From contig JAFIFH010000067.1 in assembly GCA_020832105.1 (NCBI GenBank), positions 25,158-89,157 of the forward strand: 64,000 nt of DNA, given 5' to 3'. The DNA comes from Idiomarina sp. GTDB taxonomy: Bacteria > Pseudomonadota > Gammaproteobacteria > Enterobacterales > Alteromonadaceae. Shown here one piece after another: positions 23,803 to 33,686 of this stretch. A program made the translations under genes and the position numbers. The stretch's first letter is position 1, and the number at the start of each line of letters is the position of its first letter. The notes beneath the pieces were generated by a model, which was not told the DNA's origin, made no database searches, and worked only from the letters and a program-made list of their open reading frames with translations.

Positions 23803-25446
23803 TTGAGTCAGTCAGATACGCCACATTCCCCATCCCCGGAACAGCAGCAACCAAAGCACAGCGGGACAAGTAAAGGCAAAGACTTACCGCAGCATGCCCC
23901 GCGACTGATGCGCTCGGGCATGGTGGTCAGCGCGATGACCTTTATCTCGCGTGTGCTTGGCCTGGTTCGCGACATCGTAATCGCGGCCCTGATGGGCGCA
24001 GGTCAAGCAGCTGACGTATTCTTCTTTGCCAATAAAATCCCAAACTTCCTGCGTCGCTTATTTGCCGAAGGGGCATTTGCGCAGGCGTTTGTGCCGGTAC
24101 TGACTGAGTACCATCGAGGTAAAACTGTCGACGAAACCCGGCTGTTGATTGCGCGGGTGGCGGGGACTCTGGGCACCATCATCACCATAGTCACCATCTT
24201 AGCGGTGATTGGATCGCCTGTAGTGGCGGCACTTTTCGGTTTTGGCTGGTTTCTCGATTACTGGCAGGGTGGCCCGAACGCCGAAAAATTCGAGCTGGCC
24301 AGCCTGCTGCTTAAAATCACCTTCCCCTATTTATGGTTTATAACCTTTACCGCTTTGGCGGGCGCGATACTTAATACCATCGGCAAATTCGCGGTGGCTG
24401 CGTTTACCCCGGTGTTTCTAAACGTTGCGATTATCGCCGCGGCGTTGTGGTTAGCGCCACAACTGGCGCAGCCCGAGATTGGTCTGGCTATCGGGGTATT
24501 CGCAGGTGGTCTGATTCAGTTTCTATTTCAGCTACCATTTTTAAAGCGCGCCGGTTTATTGGTCAGGCCGCGGTGGGGCTGGAACGATCCTGGTGTGAGA
24601 CGTATTCGAATTCTCATGTTACCGGCTATTTTTGGGGTCTCAGTGAGTCAGATAAATCTGCTGTTTGATACGCTGATTGCGTCTTTTCTGATGACAGGTT
24701 CCATTAGCTGGTTGTATTACGCAGATCGATTACTTGAGTTCCCGCTAGGGCTGTTTGGTATTGCCATCGCCACAGTGATATTGCCGGCGCTGTCGGCGCG
24801 TCACGTAGATAAATCGCTGGATCACTTCCGCTCTACCCTGGACTGGGGTGTGCGCACGGTGAGTGTGCTCGGCCTGCCTGCAATGGCGGGCTTGATTGTT
24901 TTGGCACAACCAATGTTAATGGTCCTTTTTATGCGCGGCGAATTCAGCCCTGATGATGCGCGCATGGCGTCTTACAGCCTGATGGCATACGGCAGTGGTT
25001 TACTTAGTTTTATGCTGGTGAAAGTGCTGGCGACTGGCTTCTTTTCACGTCAGGACACCAAGCGGCCAGTTAAGTACGGCATCATTGCTATGGCGGCAAA
25101 CATGGTGTTCAACATTATCTTCGCAATCCCCTTTGGTTATGTGGGCCTTGCCATTGCAACGGCGTTATCCGGAACCGTGAATGCGTTTTTGCTGGGTTTT
25201 GTGCTATATCGTGAGGGTATTCTGATACTGCCCCGGGCGACCTGGATATTCTTTATCCGGATCAGCGCAGCCACCTTGTTGATGGTGGCATTTATTCTTT
25301 ATCTGTCACCTGGTATCGAAGGCTGGCTTGAGGCCACAAATAGCCTGCGTAGTCTGTGGTTAACTGGCTTGGTTGTAGGCGGAGGCTTTGTTTACCTGGT
25401 GAGCTTCTTTATTTTTGGTGGCAGGCCCCGTCATTTACGCCATTAA
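23803..25446 (+). CDS. murJ: lipid II flippase MurJ
   Basis: MurJ moves lipid II across the inner membrane for peptidoglycan synthesis. The 547-residue protein has 13-14 hydrophobic segments and the family opening MRSGMVVSAMTFISRVLGLVRDIV with ADVFFFANKIPNFLRRLFAEGAFAQAF. A TTG at 23803 is the likeliest start (GGGA upstream), giving a 35-residue hydrophilic Pro/Gln-rich extension before the usual start; an ATG at 23908 would give the classical length but lacks a ribosome site. The order murJ-ribF-ileS-lspA is conserved in gammaproteobacteria. Confidence 0.95.
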   Translation: MSQSDTPHSPSPEQQQPKHSGTSKGKDLPQHAPRLMRSGMVVSAMTFISRVLGLVRDIVIAALMGAGQAADVFFFANKIPNFLRRLFAEGAFAQAFVPVLTEYHRGKTVDETRLLIARVAGTLGTIITIVTILAVIGSPVVAALFGFGWFLDYWQGGPNAEKFELASLLLKITFPYLWFITFTALAGAILNTIGKFAVAAFTPVFLNVAIIAAALWLAPQLAQPEIGLAIGVFAGGLIQFLFQLPFLKRAGLLVRPRWGWNDPGVRRIRILMLPAIFGVSVSQINLLFDTLIASFLMTGSISWLYYADRLLEFPLGLFGIAIATVILPALSARHVDKSLDHFRSTLDWGVRTVSVLGLPAMAGLIVLAQPMLMVLFMRGEFSPDDARMASYSLMAYGSGLLSFMLVKVLATGFFSRQDTKRPVKYGIIAMAANMVFNIIFAIPFGYVGLAIATALSGTVNAFLLGFVLYREGILILPRATWIFFIRISAATLLMVAFILYLSPGIEGWLEATNSLRSLWLTGLVVGGGFVYLVSFFIFGGRPRHLRH

Positions 25447-25511
25447 AACCGCCTGATCAGCGCTTATAGTGGGTGAAATCCGGGCGGGGTTTGCGCTATA
25501 CTCGGGCGCTT

Positions 25512-26435
25512 ATGGAATTAATTCGTGGTTTACATACATTAGCGCCAAAGCATCGCCATTGTGTCCTTACCATTGGTAACTTTGACGGCGTGCATTTAGG
25601 TCACCAGGCTGTGCTACAGCGGGTGCGGGCGCGCGCGGCTGAGTTGCAGTTACCGGCAGCGGTGATGACCTTTGAGCCGCAGCCACTGGAATTTTTTCGA
25701 CCCGAGATTGCCCCCGCACGCCTGACCACCTGGCGTGAGAAGTTACCCTTATTGCAGGCTGAAGGCATTGATCGCATGTTGTGTGTGCCTTTTAACGCAA
25801 AATTTGCCGGGCAACAGCCGGACGATTTCGTCAAAAACATCCTGGTGGGCAAGCTTGGGGTTAAGTTGTTGGTGGTGGGTGATGACTTTCGCTTCGGCAA
25901 AGACCGTGCAGGGGATTTCGAACTCTTGCAACGCGCCGGTGAGCGTTATAACTTCGCGGTTGTGGACACTCAAAGCTACCGCCAGGAATCACGTCGTGTG
26001 TCTTCAACATTGATTCGTGAAGCCCTGGACCAGGGGCATTTTGGCGAGGCTCAGGAGATGCTGGGTCGCCCGTATACGTTGACCGGGAAAGTCAGTCACG
26101 GGGCTAAGAAAGGGCGCACGATTGGGTTCCCCACCGCGAATATTCCGCTAAAGCGACTGCGTTCACCGCTGCAAGGTGTCTACGTGGTGCAGGTGGAAGT
26201 AGCGGGCAAGCGGTATAACGGTGTGGCCAATATTGGGCGGCGGCCGACGGTGGATGGGCAGGGTATGCAGTTAGAAGCGCATCTGTTTAATTTTGCCGGT
26301 GATTTATATGGCCAGCAAATGCAGGTGACCCCATTGCACAAGATTCGCGACGAAGTAAAGTTCGAGTCGCTCGAGGCGCTCAAACAGCAAATACATACGG
26401 ACGTGATGCACGCCCAGGCATACGCCAGCCGGTGA
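25512..26435 (+). CDS. ribF: bifunctional riboflavin kinase / FAD synthetase
   Basis: RibF makes FMN and then FAD. The N-terminal adenylyltransferase domain has GNFDGVHLGH at residues 22-31 and the C-terminal kinase domain has GRTIGFPTANI and GVYVV. The 307-residue length is normal. The start MELIRGLHTL at 25512 matches the usual RibF beginning; the reading frame is open further upstream but contains a TATACT -10-like box at 25496-25501, so the mRNA may have almost no leader. No ribosome site is visible. Confidence 0.96.
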   Translation: MELIRGLHTLAPKHRHCVLTIGNFDGVHLGHQAVLQRVRARAAELQLPAAVMTFEPQPLEFFRPEIAPARLTTWREKLPLLQAEGIDRMLCVPFNAKFAGQQPDDFVKNILVGKLGVKLLVVGDDFRFGKDRAGDFELLQRAGERYNFAVVDTQSYRQESRRVSSTLIREALDQGHFGEAQEMLGRPYTLTGKVSHGAKKGRTIGFPTANIPLKRLRSPLQGVYVVQVEVAGKRYNGVANIGRRPTVDGQGMQLEAHLFNFAGDLYGQQMQVTPLHKIRDEVKFESLEALKQQIHTDVMHAQAYASR

Positions 26436-26444
26436 TGTGATTGT

Positions 26445-26582
26445 TGTAGGTCAGGCTTCGTCTGACGCCGCGTGATGGTTGAATGTTTCGTAGGTCAGGC
26501 ACAACATAACCTAACGTCAGGCGGGGCCTGACCTACGGGTGACGCACAATATAACCGAACGTTAGGCGGAGCCTGACCTACG
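26445..26582. repeat. REP cluster between ribF and ileS
   Basis: Two plus-orientation units (the second truncated after GTAGGTCAGGC) and two inverted units (the last has GTTAGGC in place of GTCAGGC). It enlarges the ribF-ileS spacer to 243 bases. Confidence 0.85.
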
Positions 26583-26678
26583 GACCAATGCACGGAACAA
26601 ATTAAAATCCAACGGGCGGAAAACACCCCGCGACGAGCAAAATTAAACATTAAAATTTAAGCGACGGACTAAATAAGC

Positions 26679-29522
26679 ATGAGCGATTACAAGCACACGT
26701 TAAATCTACCTGATACGCCTTTCCCAATGCGCGGTAACCTGGCGCAGCGGGAACCTAAAATGCTTGAGCAGTGGTATGCGGCTGATCTTTATGGCGAGAT
26801 TCGTAAAGCGCGTGCTGGTCGTGACAAGTTTATTCTGCATGATGGCCCTCCGTACGCCAATGGCCAAATTCATATCGGTCATGCGGTCAATAAAATCCTC
26901 AAAGACGTGGTGGTGAAATCAAAAACCCTGAGCGGTTTTGATGCCCCTTACGTGCCAGGCTGGGATTGCCACGGCCTGCCTATTGAACTGGTGGTTGAAA
27001 AGAAACACGGCAAGCCAGGCGTTAAACTTACCGACGCTGAATTCCGTGAAAAATGCCGCGAATTTGCGATGAGCCAAATCGAAGGCCAGCGCGAAGACTT
27101 TAAACGTTTAGGCGTATTTGGTCAGTGGGACAAGCCCTATATGACCATGGCCTTCACGCAGGAAGCCAACACCATTCGTGCAATGGGTAAAATCATCGAG
27201 CGCGGCCATTTGCAGCAAGGCTTTAAGCCCGTGCACTGGTGTACGGACTGTGGTTCGGCACTGGCTGAGGCTGAAGTCGAGTACAAAGACAAAACCTCAC
27301 CTGCCATTGATGTGAAATACCCAGTGCAGGACGAAGCCGCATTTGTGAATGCATTTGAACACCCCGAGGGGCATGACGGCGAAGGCCCTTTGAGTATGGT
27401 GATCTGGACTACAACGCCGTGGACCATTCCAGCGTCTCAGGCAGTGACCCTGGCAGCAGACCTTGAATATGCGCTGGTACAAATCGAGGCCGGTAATGAC
27501 GACAAGTCAGTTGAGCGTTTGATTATTGCCTCGGACCTGGTCAACGACGTGATGGCGCGCTTTGGCGTCAACAAATACCATAAGCTTGGTTTTTGCACAG
27601 GAGCGGCGCTGGAAAACCTGAAGTTGCATCACCCGTTGTTTGAGCGTGATATTCCGGTCATTCTTGGTGACCACGTGACCACTGAATCGGGTACTGGTTG
27701 TGTGCATACGGCACCAGGCCACGGTGTTGACGACTTCATTGTTGGCAAACAGTATGGCCTTGAGGTGTATAACCCAGTGAACGATCGCGGTGTCTACAAA
27801 GAAGACACCCCTATGTTTGCTGGCCAGCATGTATTTAAAGCCAATGATGTTATCACCGAAGCGCTGAAAGACGCTGGCAACCTGGCTCATCACGAAGCCT
27901 ACCCGCACAGCTACCCACATTGCTGGCGCCACAAAACGCCAATTATTTTCCGTGCTACCCCACAGTGGTTTATCAGCATGGATCAGCAGAACCTGCGCGC
28001 TGACGCTCTTGAGCAAATTAAACAGGTGCGCTGGGTACCAGAATGGGGTCAAAGCCGAATCACCAGCATGGTGGAAGGTCGCCCAGACTGGTGTATTTCA
28101 CGCCAGCGTACCTGGGGTACGCCACTGACCTTATTTATTCACCGCGAAACCGATGAGTTGCACCCTCGCACTCTGGAATTATTGGACCAGGTTGCAGCGA
28201 AAGTGGAAGAGGCCGGTATTCAGGCATGGTTTGATTTAGATCCTGCAGAGCTGATGGGTGGCGAAGCGAGCGAGTACCGTAAGCTCACCGATACCATGGA
28301 CGTGTGGTTTGATTCAGGTGTGACCCATTACTGTGTGTTAGACCAGGATGAAAACCTGGCATGGCCTGCTGATCTGTATCTGGAAGGTTCAGACCAACAT
28401 CGCGGTTGGTTCCAGTCATCTTTGATGACCGGCGTTGCCACTAAAGGTAAAGCACCATACAAGCACGTGTTGACCCACGGTTTTACTGTCGATAAAGACG
28501 GTCGCAAGATGTCCAAATCGTTAGGCAACGTGGTTTCGCCGCAGGAAGTGATGAATAAGCTGGGTGGTGACATTCTGCGCTTGTGGGTGGCATCCACCGA
28601 TTACACCGCCGAGATGACGGTGTCCGATGAAATCTTAAAACGTGCCGCAGATGCGTATCGTCGTATTCGTAACACCGCGCGTTTCCTGCTCTCAAACCTG
28701 AATGGCTTTGTGCCGGCTGAGCATGCGGTGGCCACTGAAGATATGGTTGAGCTGGACCGCTGGATTGTGGGGCGCGCGAAAACCCTGCAGGACGAGATTA
28801 TCAATGCCTATGACAACTATCAGTTCTTAAGCGTGTCGCAAAAGTTGATGCACTTCTGTTCTATTGAGCTTGGTAGCTTCTACTTAGACATTATTAAAGA
28901 CCGTCAGTACACCGCCAAGCAAGACAGTCTGGCTCAGCGTTCTTGCCAGACCGCGTTGTGGCACATTGTCGAGGCACTGGTGCGCTGGATGGCGCCAATT
29001 ACCAGCTTTACCGCCCAGGAAATCTGGGAGCAGATGCCACAGGTAGATGGCCGTGATAGCTATGTGTTTACTGCTGAGTGGTACCAAGCCTGGCCACAGC
29101 TAGACGTTAAAGCTGAGCTGAGCGATGCCGACTGGCAGCAATTGCTTGGGGTGCGCGGTGAAGTCAACCGTGCGTTAGAACAGGCACGTCGCGACGATCG
29201 CATTGGTGGCTCATTACAGGCGAATGTGACGTTGTATGTGAGTGACGAGCTGAACGAGCTGCTGGTGAAGCTTAAAGATGAATTGCGTTTTGTGCTGCTC
29301 ACCTCGCATACAGACACTGCACCTTTGGCGCAAGCCCCGGCAGACGCAGCGATGACTGAAATTGATGGGCTCAAAGTGGTAGTAATGAAGTCGCCACACG
29401 CGAAGTGCGGCCGCTGCTGGCACCACCGTGAGGAGGTTGGCACCATGAGCGAGCACCCGGAACTATGTGGTCGTTGTGTGACTAACGTGGATGGCGAGGG
29501 TGAAGTGCGTGACTTCGCCTAA
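26679..29522 (+). CDS. ileS: isoleucyl-tRNA synthetase
   Basis: Class I synthetase charging tRNA-Ile, with an editing domain against valine. The 947 residues carry the HIGH signature at 65-68, the KMSKS loop at 610-614, the CP1 editing domain between them ([10 protein letters not shown]), the anticodon-binding domain, and a C-terminal zinc finger (CGRCWHH..CGRC). Length matches the bacterial, non-mupirocin-resistant type. It overlaps lspA slightly at its 3' end. Confidence 0.98.
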   Translation: MSDYKHTLNLPDTPFPMRGNLAQREPKMLEQWYAADLYGEIRKARAGRDKFILHDGPPYANGQIHIGHAVNKILKDVVVKSKTLSGFDAPYVPGWDCHGLPIELVVEKKHGKPGVKLTDAEFREKCREFAMSQIEGQREDFKRLGVFGQWDKPYMTMAFTQEANTIRAMGKIIERGHLQQGFKPVHWCTDCGSALAEAEVEYKDKTSPAIDVKYPVQDEAAFVNAFEHPEGHDGEGPLSMVIWTTTPWTIPASQAVTLAADLEYALVQIEAGNDDKSVERLIIASDLVNDVMARFGVNKYHKLGFCTGAALENLKLHHPLFERDIPVILGDHVTTESGTGCVHTAPGHGVDDFIVGKQYGLEVYNPVNDRGVYKEDTPMFAGQHVFKANDVITEALKDAGNLAHHEAYPHSYPHCWRHKTPIIFRATPQWFISMDQQNLRADALEQIKQVRWVPEWGQSRITSMVEGRPDWCISRQRTWGTPLTLFIHRETDELHPRTLELLDQVAAKVEEAGIQAWFDLDPAELMGGEASEYRKLTDTMDVWFDSGVTHYCVLDQDENLAWPADLYLEGSDQHRGWFQSSLMTGVATKGKAPYKHVLTHGFTVDKDGRKMSKSLGNVVSPQEVMNKLGGDILRLWVASTDYTAEMTVSDEILKRAADAYRRIRNTARFLLSNLNGFVPAEHAVATEDMVELDRWIVGRAKTLQDEIINAYDNYQFLSVSQKLMHFCSIELGSFYLDIIKDRQYTAKQDSLAQRSCQTALWHIVEALVRWMAPITSFTAQEIWEQMPQVDGRDSYVFTAEWYQAWPQLDVKAELSDADWQQLLGVRGEVNRALEQARRDDRIGGSLQANVTLYVSDELNELLVKLKDELRFVLLTSHTDTAPLAQAPADAAMTEIDGLKVVVMKSPHAKCGRCWHHREEVGTMSEHPELCGRCVTNVDGEGEVRDFA

Positions 29523-30021
29523 GCGCCCGGCTCGTTGGCAGGACAGCGGTTGGCACCTGTTTTGGGTGCCGTTGCTGGTGATTGTGTTGGATCAGATCAC
29601 CAAACAGGTCATCCTGGCGACGATGTCGCTGTATGAACGAATCAATGTACTGCCGTTCTTTGACATTGTGCATGCGCGTAATTATGGTGCGGCTTTTAGT
29701 TTTTTAAGTGACGCTGGTGGCTGGCAACGTTGGTTTTTTACCATTCTGGCGATTGTGGTGTGTTCGGTGCTGGCCTTTTGGTTGCGTAAGCATTCGCGTC
29801 AGGAATGGCGCCTGAACTGGGCCTTTGCGCTGGTAATTGGCGGGGCGATTGGCAATGTTCTGGATCGCTTACAGCACGGGTTTGTGGTGGATTTTCTTGA
29901 CGTATATGCACGAATTGGAGATTCAACCCATCACTGGCCCGCTTTCAACGTCGCCGACAGCGCCATCGTCATTGGCGCCGCCTTAATGATTTGGGACGGT
30001 TTCAAACGCCCCGCGTCATGA
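29509..30021 (+). CDS. lspA: prolipoprotein signal peptidase (signal peptidase II)
   Basis: LspA cleaves lipoprotein signal peptides in the inner membrane; clients here would include FlgH and MlaA. It has four membrane segments and the two catalytic Asp motifs [10 protein letters not shown] and FNVADSAI. The GTG at 29509 is chosen because GAGGG lies eight bases upstream; ATG 29491 would add six residues. Either way it overlaps the end of ileS (14 or 32 bases), showing translational coupling. Confidence 0.95.
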   Translation: MTSPKRPARWQDSGWHLFWVPLLVIVLDQITKQVILATMSLYERINVLPFFDIVHARNYGAAFSFLSDAGGWQRWFFTILAIVVCSVLAFWLRKHSRQEWRLNWAFALVIGGAIGNVLDRLQHGFVVDFLDVYARIGDSTHHWPAFNVADSAIVIGAALMIWDGFKRPAS

Positions 30022-30022
30022 T

Positions 30023-30095
30023 GTAGGTCAGGCCGCGCCTGACGCCGCGATGGTTAACGTCATCACTGCGTGACGCTGACACAGCCTGACGTACG
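30023..30095. repeat. REP pair between lspA and fkpB
   Basis: Full-length element: head GTAGGTCAGGC-CGC-GCCTGACG, inner palindrome GTCATCACTGCGTGAC, inverted tail CAGCCTGACGTAC (one base changed). It begins 2 bases after the lspA stop codon. Confidence 0.82.
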
Positions 30096-30147
30096 ACGCA
30101 TCATGCAGGATGCACCGCACCAACCCCGTAATTAAAAAGAGATGAAT

Positions 30148-30594
30148 ATGAGTGATTTAGCAGTAATTGGTCAGAACAGCCGCGTAGTGATGCATTTTTC
30201 TATTAAGCTGGAAGATGGCAGTGCCGCAGACAGCTCGAAGGTGCATGGTAAACCTGCGCGTTTTCAAATGGGCGACGGCAACCTGACACCAAATTTTGAA
30301 AAGCACCTTATTGGTCTCAAGGCGGGTGACGAGCGCGAGTTCACCTTAGAGCCTGCAGAAGCCTTTGGTGAGCCTATTGACGAGAACATTTATCAGGTTG
30401 ATAAGACCAAATTTAGTGACGAAACGCCAGCAGACATAGGTTCGATTATTGCTTTTACCCAGCCAGATGGCCGCGAAGTGCCAGGTATTGTACGTAAAGT
30501 GGACGGCAACTCGGTGACCATCGATTTTAATCACCCGTTAGCTGGCCAGCGCATTGTATTTGCCGTTGAGATTCTCAGTGTGGAGGATGCATGA
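30148..30594 (+). CDS. fkpB: FKBP-type peptidyl-prolyl isomerase FkpB (SlpA)
   Basis: A short FKBP-fold prolyl isomerase of the SlpA subgroup with an inserted chaperone flap ([29 protein letters not shown]). The start is ATG 30148 with AAAGAG six bases upstream; ATG 30142 overlaps that site. The last codons overlap ispH by four bases (ATGA). The lspA-fkpB-ispH order is widely conserved. Confidence 0.95.
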   Translation: MSDLAVIGQNSRVVMHFSIKLEDGSAADSSKVHGKPARFQMGDGNLTPNFEKHLIGLKAGDEREFTLEPAEAFGEPIDENIYQVDKTKFSDETPADIGSIIAFTQPDGREVPGIVRKVDGNSVTIDFNHPLAGQRIVFAVEILSVEDA

Positions 30595-31535
30595 AAATTG
30601 TTTTAGCCAACCCGCGGGGTTTTTGTGCCGGTGTTGACCGCGCCATCACTATCGTGGAACAGGCACTGGCGATGTTTTCACCGCCCATTTATGTACGCCA
30701 TGAAGTGGTCCATAACAAATATGTGGTAGACGGGCTGCGTGAGCGCGGCGCCAGGTTTGTTGAAGAACTTGAACAAGTCCCCGACGACAGCATCGTGATC
30801 TTCTCTGCCCATGGGGTGTCAAAAGCAGTACGCCAGGCCGCCAATGATCGTGGTTTGAAGGTATTTGACGCCACCTGCCCACTGGTAACCAAAGTCCACA
30901 TGGAAGTGACCAGGGCGAGCCGTCGCGGCCATGAGTGTGTGCTAATTGGTCATGCTGGTCATCCCGAAGTGGAAGGCACCATGGGCCAGTACCTCAACAA
31001 CGACGGTGGTATTTACCTGGTTGAATCGGTGGAAGATGTGGCCACTTTGCAGGTTAAAGACGCCGATAACTTACATTATATGAGCCAGACCACACTCTCA
31101 GTGGATGACACCGCAGATGTGATTGACGCACTGCGTCAGCGCTTTCCAAACATCAATGGTCCGCGCAAAGACGATATCTGTTATGCCACCCAAAACCGCC
31201 AGGACGCGGTGCGTGAGATGGCCAACGAAGTCGACGTGATGTTGGTGGTCGGTGCACGAAATAGTTCCAATTCCAACCGCCTGCGCGAGCTGGCTGAGAA
31301 GATGGGCACCCCCGCACACTTGATAGACGATGCCAGCTGCATGGACAAGAGCTGGTTTGCTAATGTCAGCGCAGTAGGGGTGACCGCAGGTGCCTCTGCG
31401 CCAGACATTCTGGTGCAAAACGTGGTTAAGCAGCTGCAGGACTGGGGCGGTGAGGCCGTGGAAGAGCGCAGTGGGCGTGAAGAGAATGTCACGTTCTCGA
31501 TACCCCCAGAACTGCGAGTTACCCAAGTCTCTTAA
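30591..31535 (+). CDS. ispH: 4-hydroxy-3-methylbut-2-enyl diphosphate reductase
   Basis: The last enzyme of the MEP isoprenoid pathway; an iron-sulfur protein. The three cluster ligands are visible: Cys12 in [10 protein letters not shown], Cys in [12 protein letters not shown], and Cys in [11 protein letters not shown]. The 314-residue length is normal. It starts within the fkpB stop codon. A strong terminator follows. Confidence 0.98.
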   Translation: MKIVLANPRGFCAGVDRAITIVEQALAMFSPPIYVRHEVVHNKYVVDGLRERGARFVEELEQVPDDSIVIFSAHGVSKAVRQAANDRGLKVFDATCPLVTKVHMEVTRASRRGHECVLIGHAGHPEVEGTMGQYLNNDGGIYLVESVEDVATLQVKDADNLHYMSQTTLSVDDTADVIDALRQRFPNINGPRKDDICYATQNRQDAVREMANEVDVMLVVGARNSSNSNRLRELAEKMGTPAHLIDDASCMDKSWFANVSAVGVTAGASAPDILVQNVVKQLQDWGGEAVEERSGREENVTFSIPPELRVTQVS

Positions 31536-31577
31536 GGTAACGTCAGCGATTGCTGATAATGCTCTCAAAGTATTCAG

Positions 31578-31604
31578 AAAAGCCCGCATGAGCGGGCTTT
31601 TTTT
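31578..31604 (+). terminator. terminator after ispH
   Basis: AAAAGCCCGC-ATGA-GCGGGCTTTTTTT. It isolates the pilin cluster from the ispH operon. Confidence 0.93.
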
Positions 31605-31702
31605 ATGAACTAACACATACTGAAAAGTGAGCTGAAGGCGCTCAATGACTAGTTAAAGAGCCACACCATAATCGCACCACAGAAACGGACATAGGGGGTC
31701 GC

Positions 31703-32221
31703 ATGGGTACGGATACTCAACCGCGCAGCGCGTCAGCGCAGTGCAATGCAAAGCGTGGGTTTACCTTAATTGAGCTGATGGTGGTACTTATTATCATCAG
31801 CATTGTTGGCGGCAAGGCATTACCAGCTATCGCGGATGGCTGGGACCAGTTTATGCTGCGCCGCATCGCCGCAAAGGTACTGGCCACTATTAGTGTCGCC
31901 AGGCAGCACGCGATAGCGGACGAGCGTGCAACGCTGGTGAAGTTTGAACACGATGCCTGGTGTATTCAGTATCAGGATGAACCTGAACAGGCGTGTTCAC
32001 TGGGCCGGGGCAGTCTGCCGCCGCGCTACTCTTTTAATCATAATTTAGGTAGCCAGTTTCAGCTGTTGTATAGCGCAGGGCGAGGCTTTTCACCGCTAAG
32101 CGCCGGTGCCATCCGGTTATATTCAAGACCCGGCCTGAGGCATGTTCAGTTTATTAACAGCTCAGTGGGCCGCATCAGGCTATGCAGCGGGCAGCGGATA
32201 CCAGGGATCCCCTCATGTTAG
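31703..32221 (+). CDS. GspH/FimT-type minor pseudopilin
   Basis: A 172-residue prepilin-like protein with the prepilin peptidase site KRG|FTLIELMVVLII (cleavage after Gly19, Glu at +5) and a C-terminal domain of GspH/FimT style (ISVARQHAIADERATLV, paired Cys). A GGGGG ribosome site precedes ATG 31703. It is the first gene of a four-gene overlapping cluster after ispH, where Pseudomonas and Alteromonadales keep fimT/fimU-pilV-pilW-pilX. It probably primes type IV pilus assembly at the inner membrane. Confidence 0.85.
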   Translation: MGTDTQPRSASAQCNAKRGFTLIELMVVLIIISIVGGKALPAIADGWDQFMLRRIAAKVLATISVARQHAIADERATLVKFEHDAWCIQYQDEPEQACSLGRGSLPPRYSFNHNLGSQFQLLYSAGRGFSPLSAGAIRLYSRPGLRHVQFINSSVGRIRLCSGQRIPGIPSC

Positions 32222-32709
32222 CCCGGCAGCGCGCTCACGGCTTTACTCTGCTCGAGTTGTTACTGGTCAGTGGGTTAAGCGGGATCATACTGACCACCTG
32301 GATTGGTAGTCTTAGTCAGCAGCTAGTCGCACTGGATAAACGCCTGCAAACCGCTCGCAAGACACAGCAGTTTAATCAACTTGGGTTCTGGTTAAGCCAT
32401 GAGTTAGAGCGTGCCCGGGATAACGGTGACTATGCCTGGTTGTGGGCAGAGAATTGTTTGATATACGGCGAGTCATCCGGGGTCAGGGTTCAAAACGGGT
32501 TGCTGCAATGGCGCGGAGGGCCGAGATTGTGCACGGACTCTGGCTGGGTCAGCCTGGGTGATCCTGAAGATTATCAAATCACCCACTTGTCAGTGACGCA
32601 CGCTCCAAGTTCCGATGGCAACGGATACCTGCAGCTCAGCGGAATCATTGAAGGTGAGCCTGTAACATGGGAGTACCGCTTTAATGGTAAACTATACTTT
32701 ACTCCCTAG
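32215..32709 (+). CDS. PilW-like minor pseudopilin
   Basis: A 164-residue protein with cleavage site AHG|FTLLELLLVSGLSG after a 9-residue leader. ATG 32215 overlaps the upstream stop codon (ATGTTAG), which favours it over ATG 32182. The C-terminal part has two Cys (ENCLIYGE, RLCTDSG) and short beta-like segments. Position suggests PilW, but PilW is usually about twice as long, so this is a short form. Confidence 0.65.
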   Translation: MLARQRAHGFTLLELLLVSGLSGIILTTWIGSLSQQLVALDKRLQTARKTQQFNQLGFWLSHELERARDNGDYAWLWAENCLIYGESSGVRVQNGLLQWRGGPRLCTDSGWVSLGDPEDYQITHLSVTHAPSSDGNGYLQLSGIIEGEPVTWEYRFNGKLYFTP

Positions 32710-33307
32710 CAGGGATGCTGTGTGCAGTCGCCTTAGGTGCGCTCTTCAACAGCAAGGGGTCGCACTTATTACGGCGATTTTAGTCATGCTCGGTCTTGCC
32801 TTGCTGGTATTAAGCCTGTCGGGCCAACAGGTACTGACACATTTTCAGCAGATAAGCCTGGACGAACGTCGGCTGCATCGGCAGCTTGCCACTGAACAGT
32901 TATTTGATGAAGTCGCATTAAGCTTGGAAATGAATGGGCGTATGCAACTGGAGCAGGGGCGGGGCTACGTCGCCCACGCCTTCAACCAAGGTAGTCCGGG
33001 CCAACGGGTACTGTACAGCGAAACGCAAGATGTGCCCTGCCCACACGACTTCTTTACCCTTAGTATGTGCTGGCGCATTCAGGTGCGACAGTCGGGGTCT
33101 GGATTTATTCGCGAGCGCATGTTGGTGATTCCGGAAGCCAGCTGTGCAAGCTCTTATTGGTTTCCACCGGAAGGACGAGTGGTCAGTGCGCCGGTGTTAC
33201 CGCCTGCGGATGCTCCCCCGGAGTCTGACCCGCCACCAGAGCTGATACCAGAGCCGACACCAGAGCCGACCCCACCACCAAGACCAGGCGGGGGGCTAAG
33301 ACCATGA
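32684..33307 (+). CDS. PilX-like minor pilin-associated protein with Pro-rich tail
   Basis: A 207-residue protein whose N-terminal region QQQGVALITAILVMLGLAL resembles the PilX/PulK-type start (hydrophobic helix after QQG). It has three Cys in the middle and a C-terminal tail (from about residue 170) of repeated Pro-Glu-Pro-Thr, unusual for the family and perhaps a flexible or surface-exposed extension. It overlaps the preceding gene by 26 bases and the next by four (ATGA). Confidence 0.6.
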   Translation: MVNYTLLPSRDAVCSRLRCALQQQGVALITAILVMLGLALLVLSLSGQQVLTHFQQISLDERRLHRQLATEQLFDEVALSLEMNGRMQLEQGRGYVAHAFNQGSPGQRVLYSETQDVPCPHDFFTLSMCWRIQVRQSGSGFIRERMLVIPEASCASSYWFPPEGRVVSAPVLPPADAPPESDPPPELIPEPTPEPTPPPRPGGGLRP

Positions 33308-33534
33308 CTCAACGTATACAGGTTCAAGGATTCAGCTTGCTGGAACTGAGTATCGCCAGTGCCATTTTGAGTGTCGGAACTTTGGCAGTGTTTACATTAA
33401 CTTTGTACTGGCTCGAGGCGCCAGAGCGCCAGAAGGCTCGTTACGAAGCCCTGGTTCAGGCTGTGCTTGAGCGGCCCCAGCCCATGTATATCAGGCGATT
33501 CGCTACATTAGAATGCGAACGTGAAAAGGAGTAA
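33304..33534 (+). CDS. short PilV/GspI-like pseudopilin
   Basis: A 76-residue protein with prepilin leader MTQRIQVQG|FSLLELSIAS and a single hydrophobic helix, followed by about 40 charged residues. The globular domain is nearly absent, so it is either a very small pseudopilin or a truncated PilV/GspI-like gene. It is last in the cluster; no pilY1 or pilE follows. Confidence 0.6.
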   Translation: MTQRIQVQGFSLLELSIASAILSVGTLAVFTLTLYWLEAPERQKARYEALVQAVLERPQPMYIRRFATLECEREKE

Positions 33535-33539
33535 GCAAG

Positions 33540-33556
33540 CTGGCCTGATAATTGAA
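33540..33556 (+). promoter_or_regulatory. weak sigma-54-like site upstream of flhA
   Basis: CTGGCCTG-ATAA-TTGAA has GG and GA at the sigma-54 spacing, with GA instead of GC at -12 (the same deviation as the site before flgI). It lies about 130 bases before flhA. Only suggestive. Confidence 0.25.
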
Positions 33557-33686
33557 TACTAGTAACCTAAGACACGCGTTGACGCTTTCTTGACACTTTC
33601 TTTACGTGCGCGCCATTCACCGCAGCGCGCACACAGGGTTGGTCAGGCTCACGTGCAGTGGATAATTTATTAGGGTTGGTAGTTGC

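Noticed and set aside
27507-28052. 181-codon minus-strand frame inside ileS
   Set aside because: ileS is unmistakable across this region; the antisense frame shows no domain or start signal.
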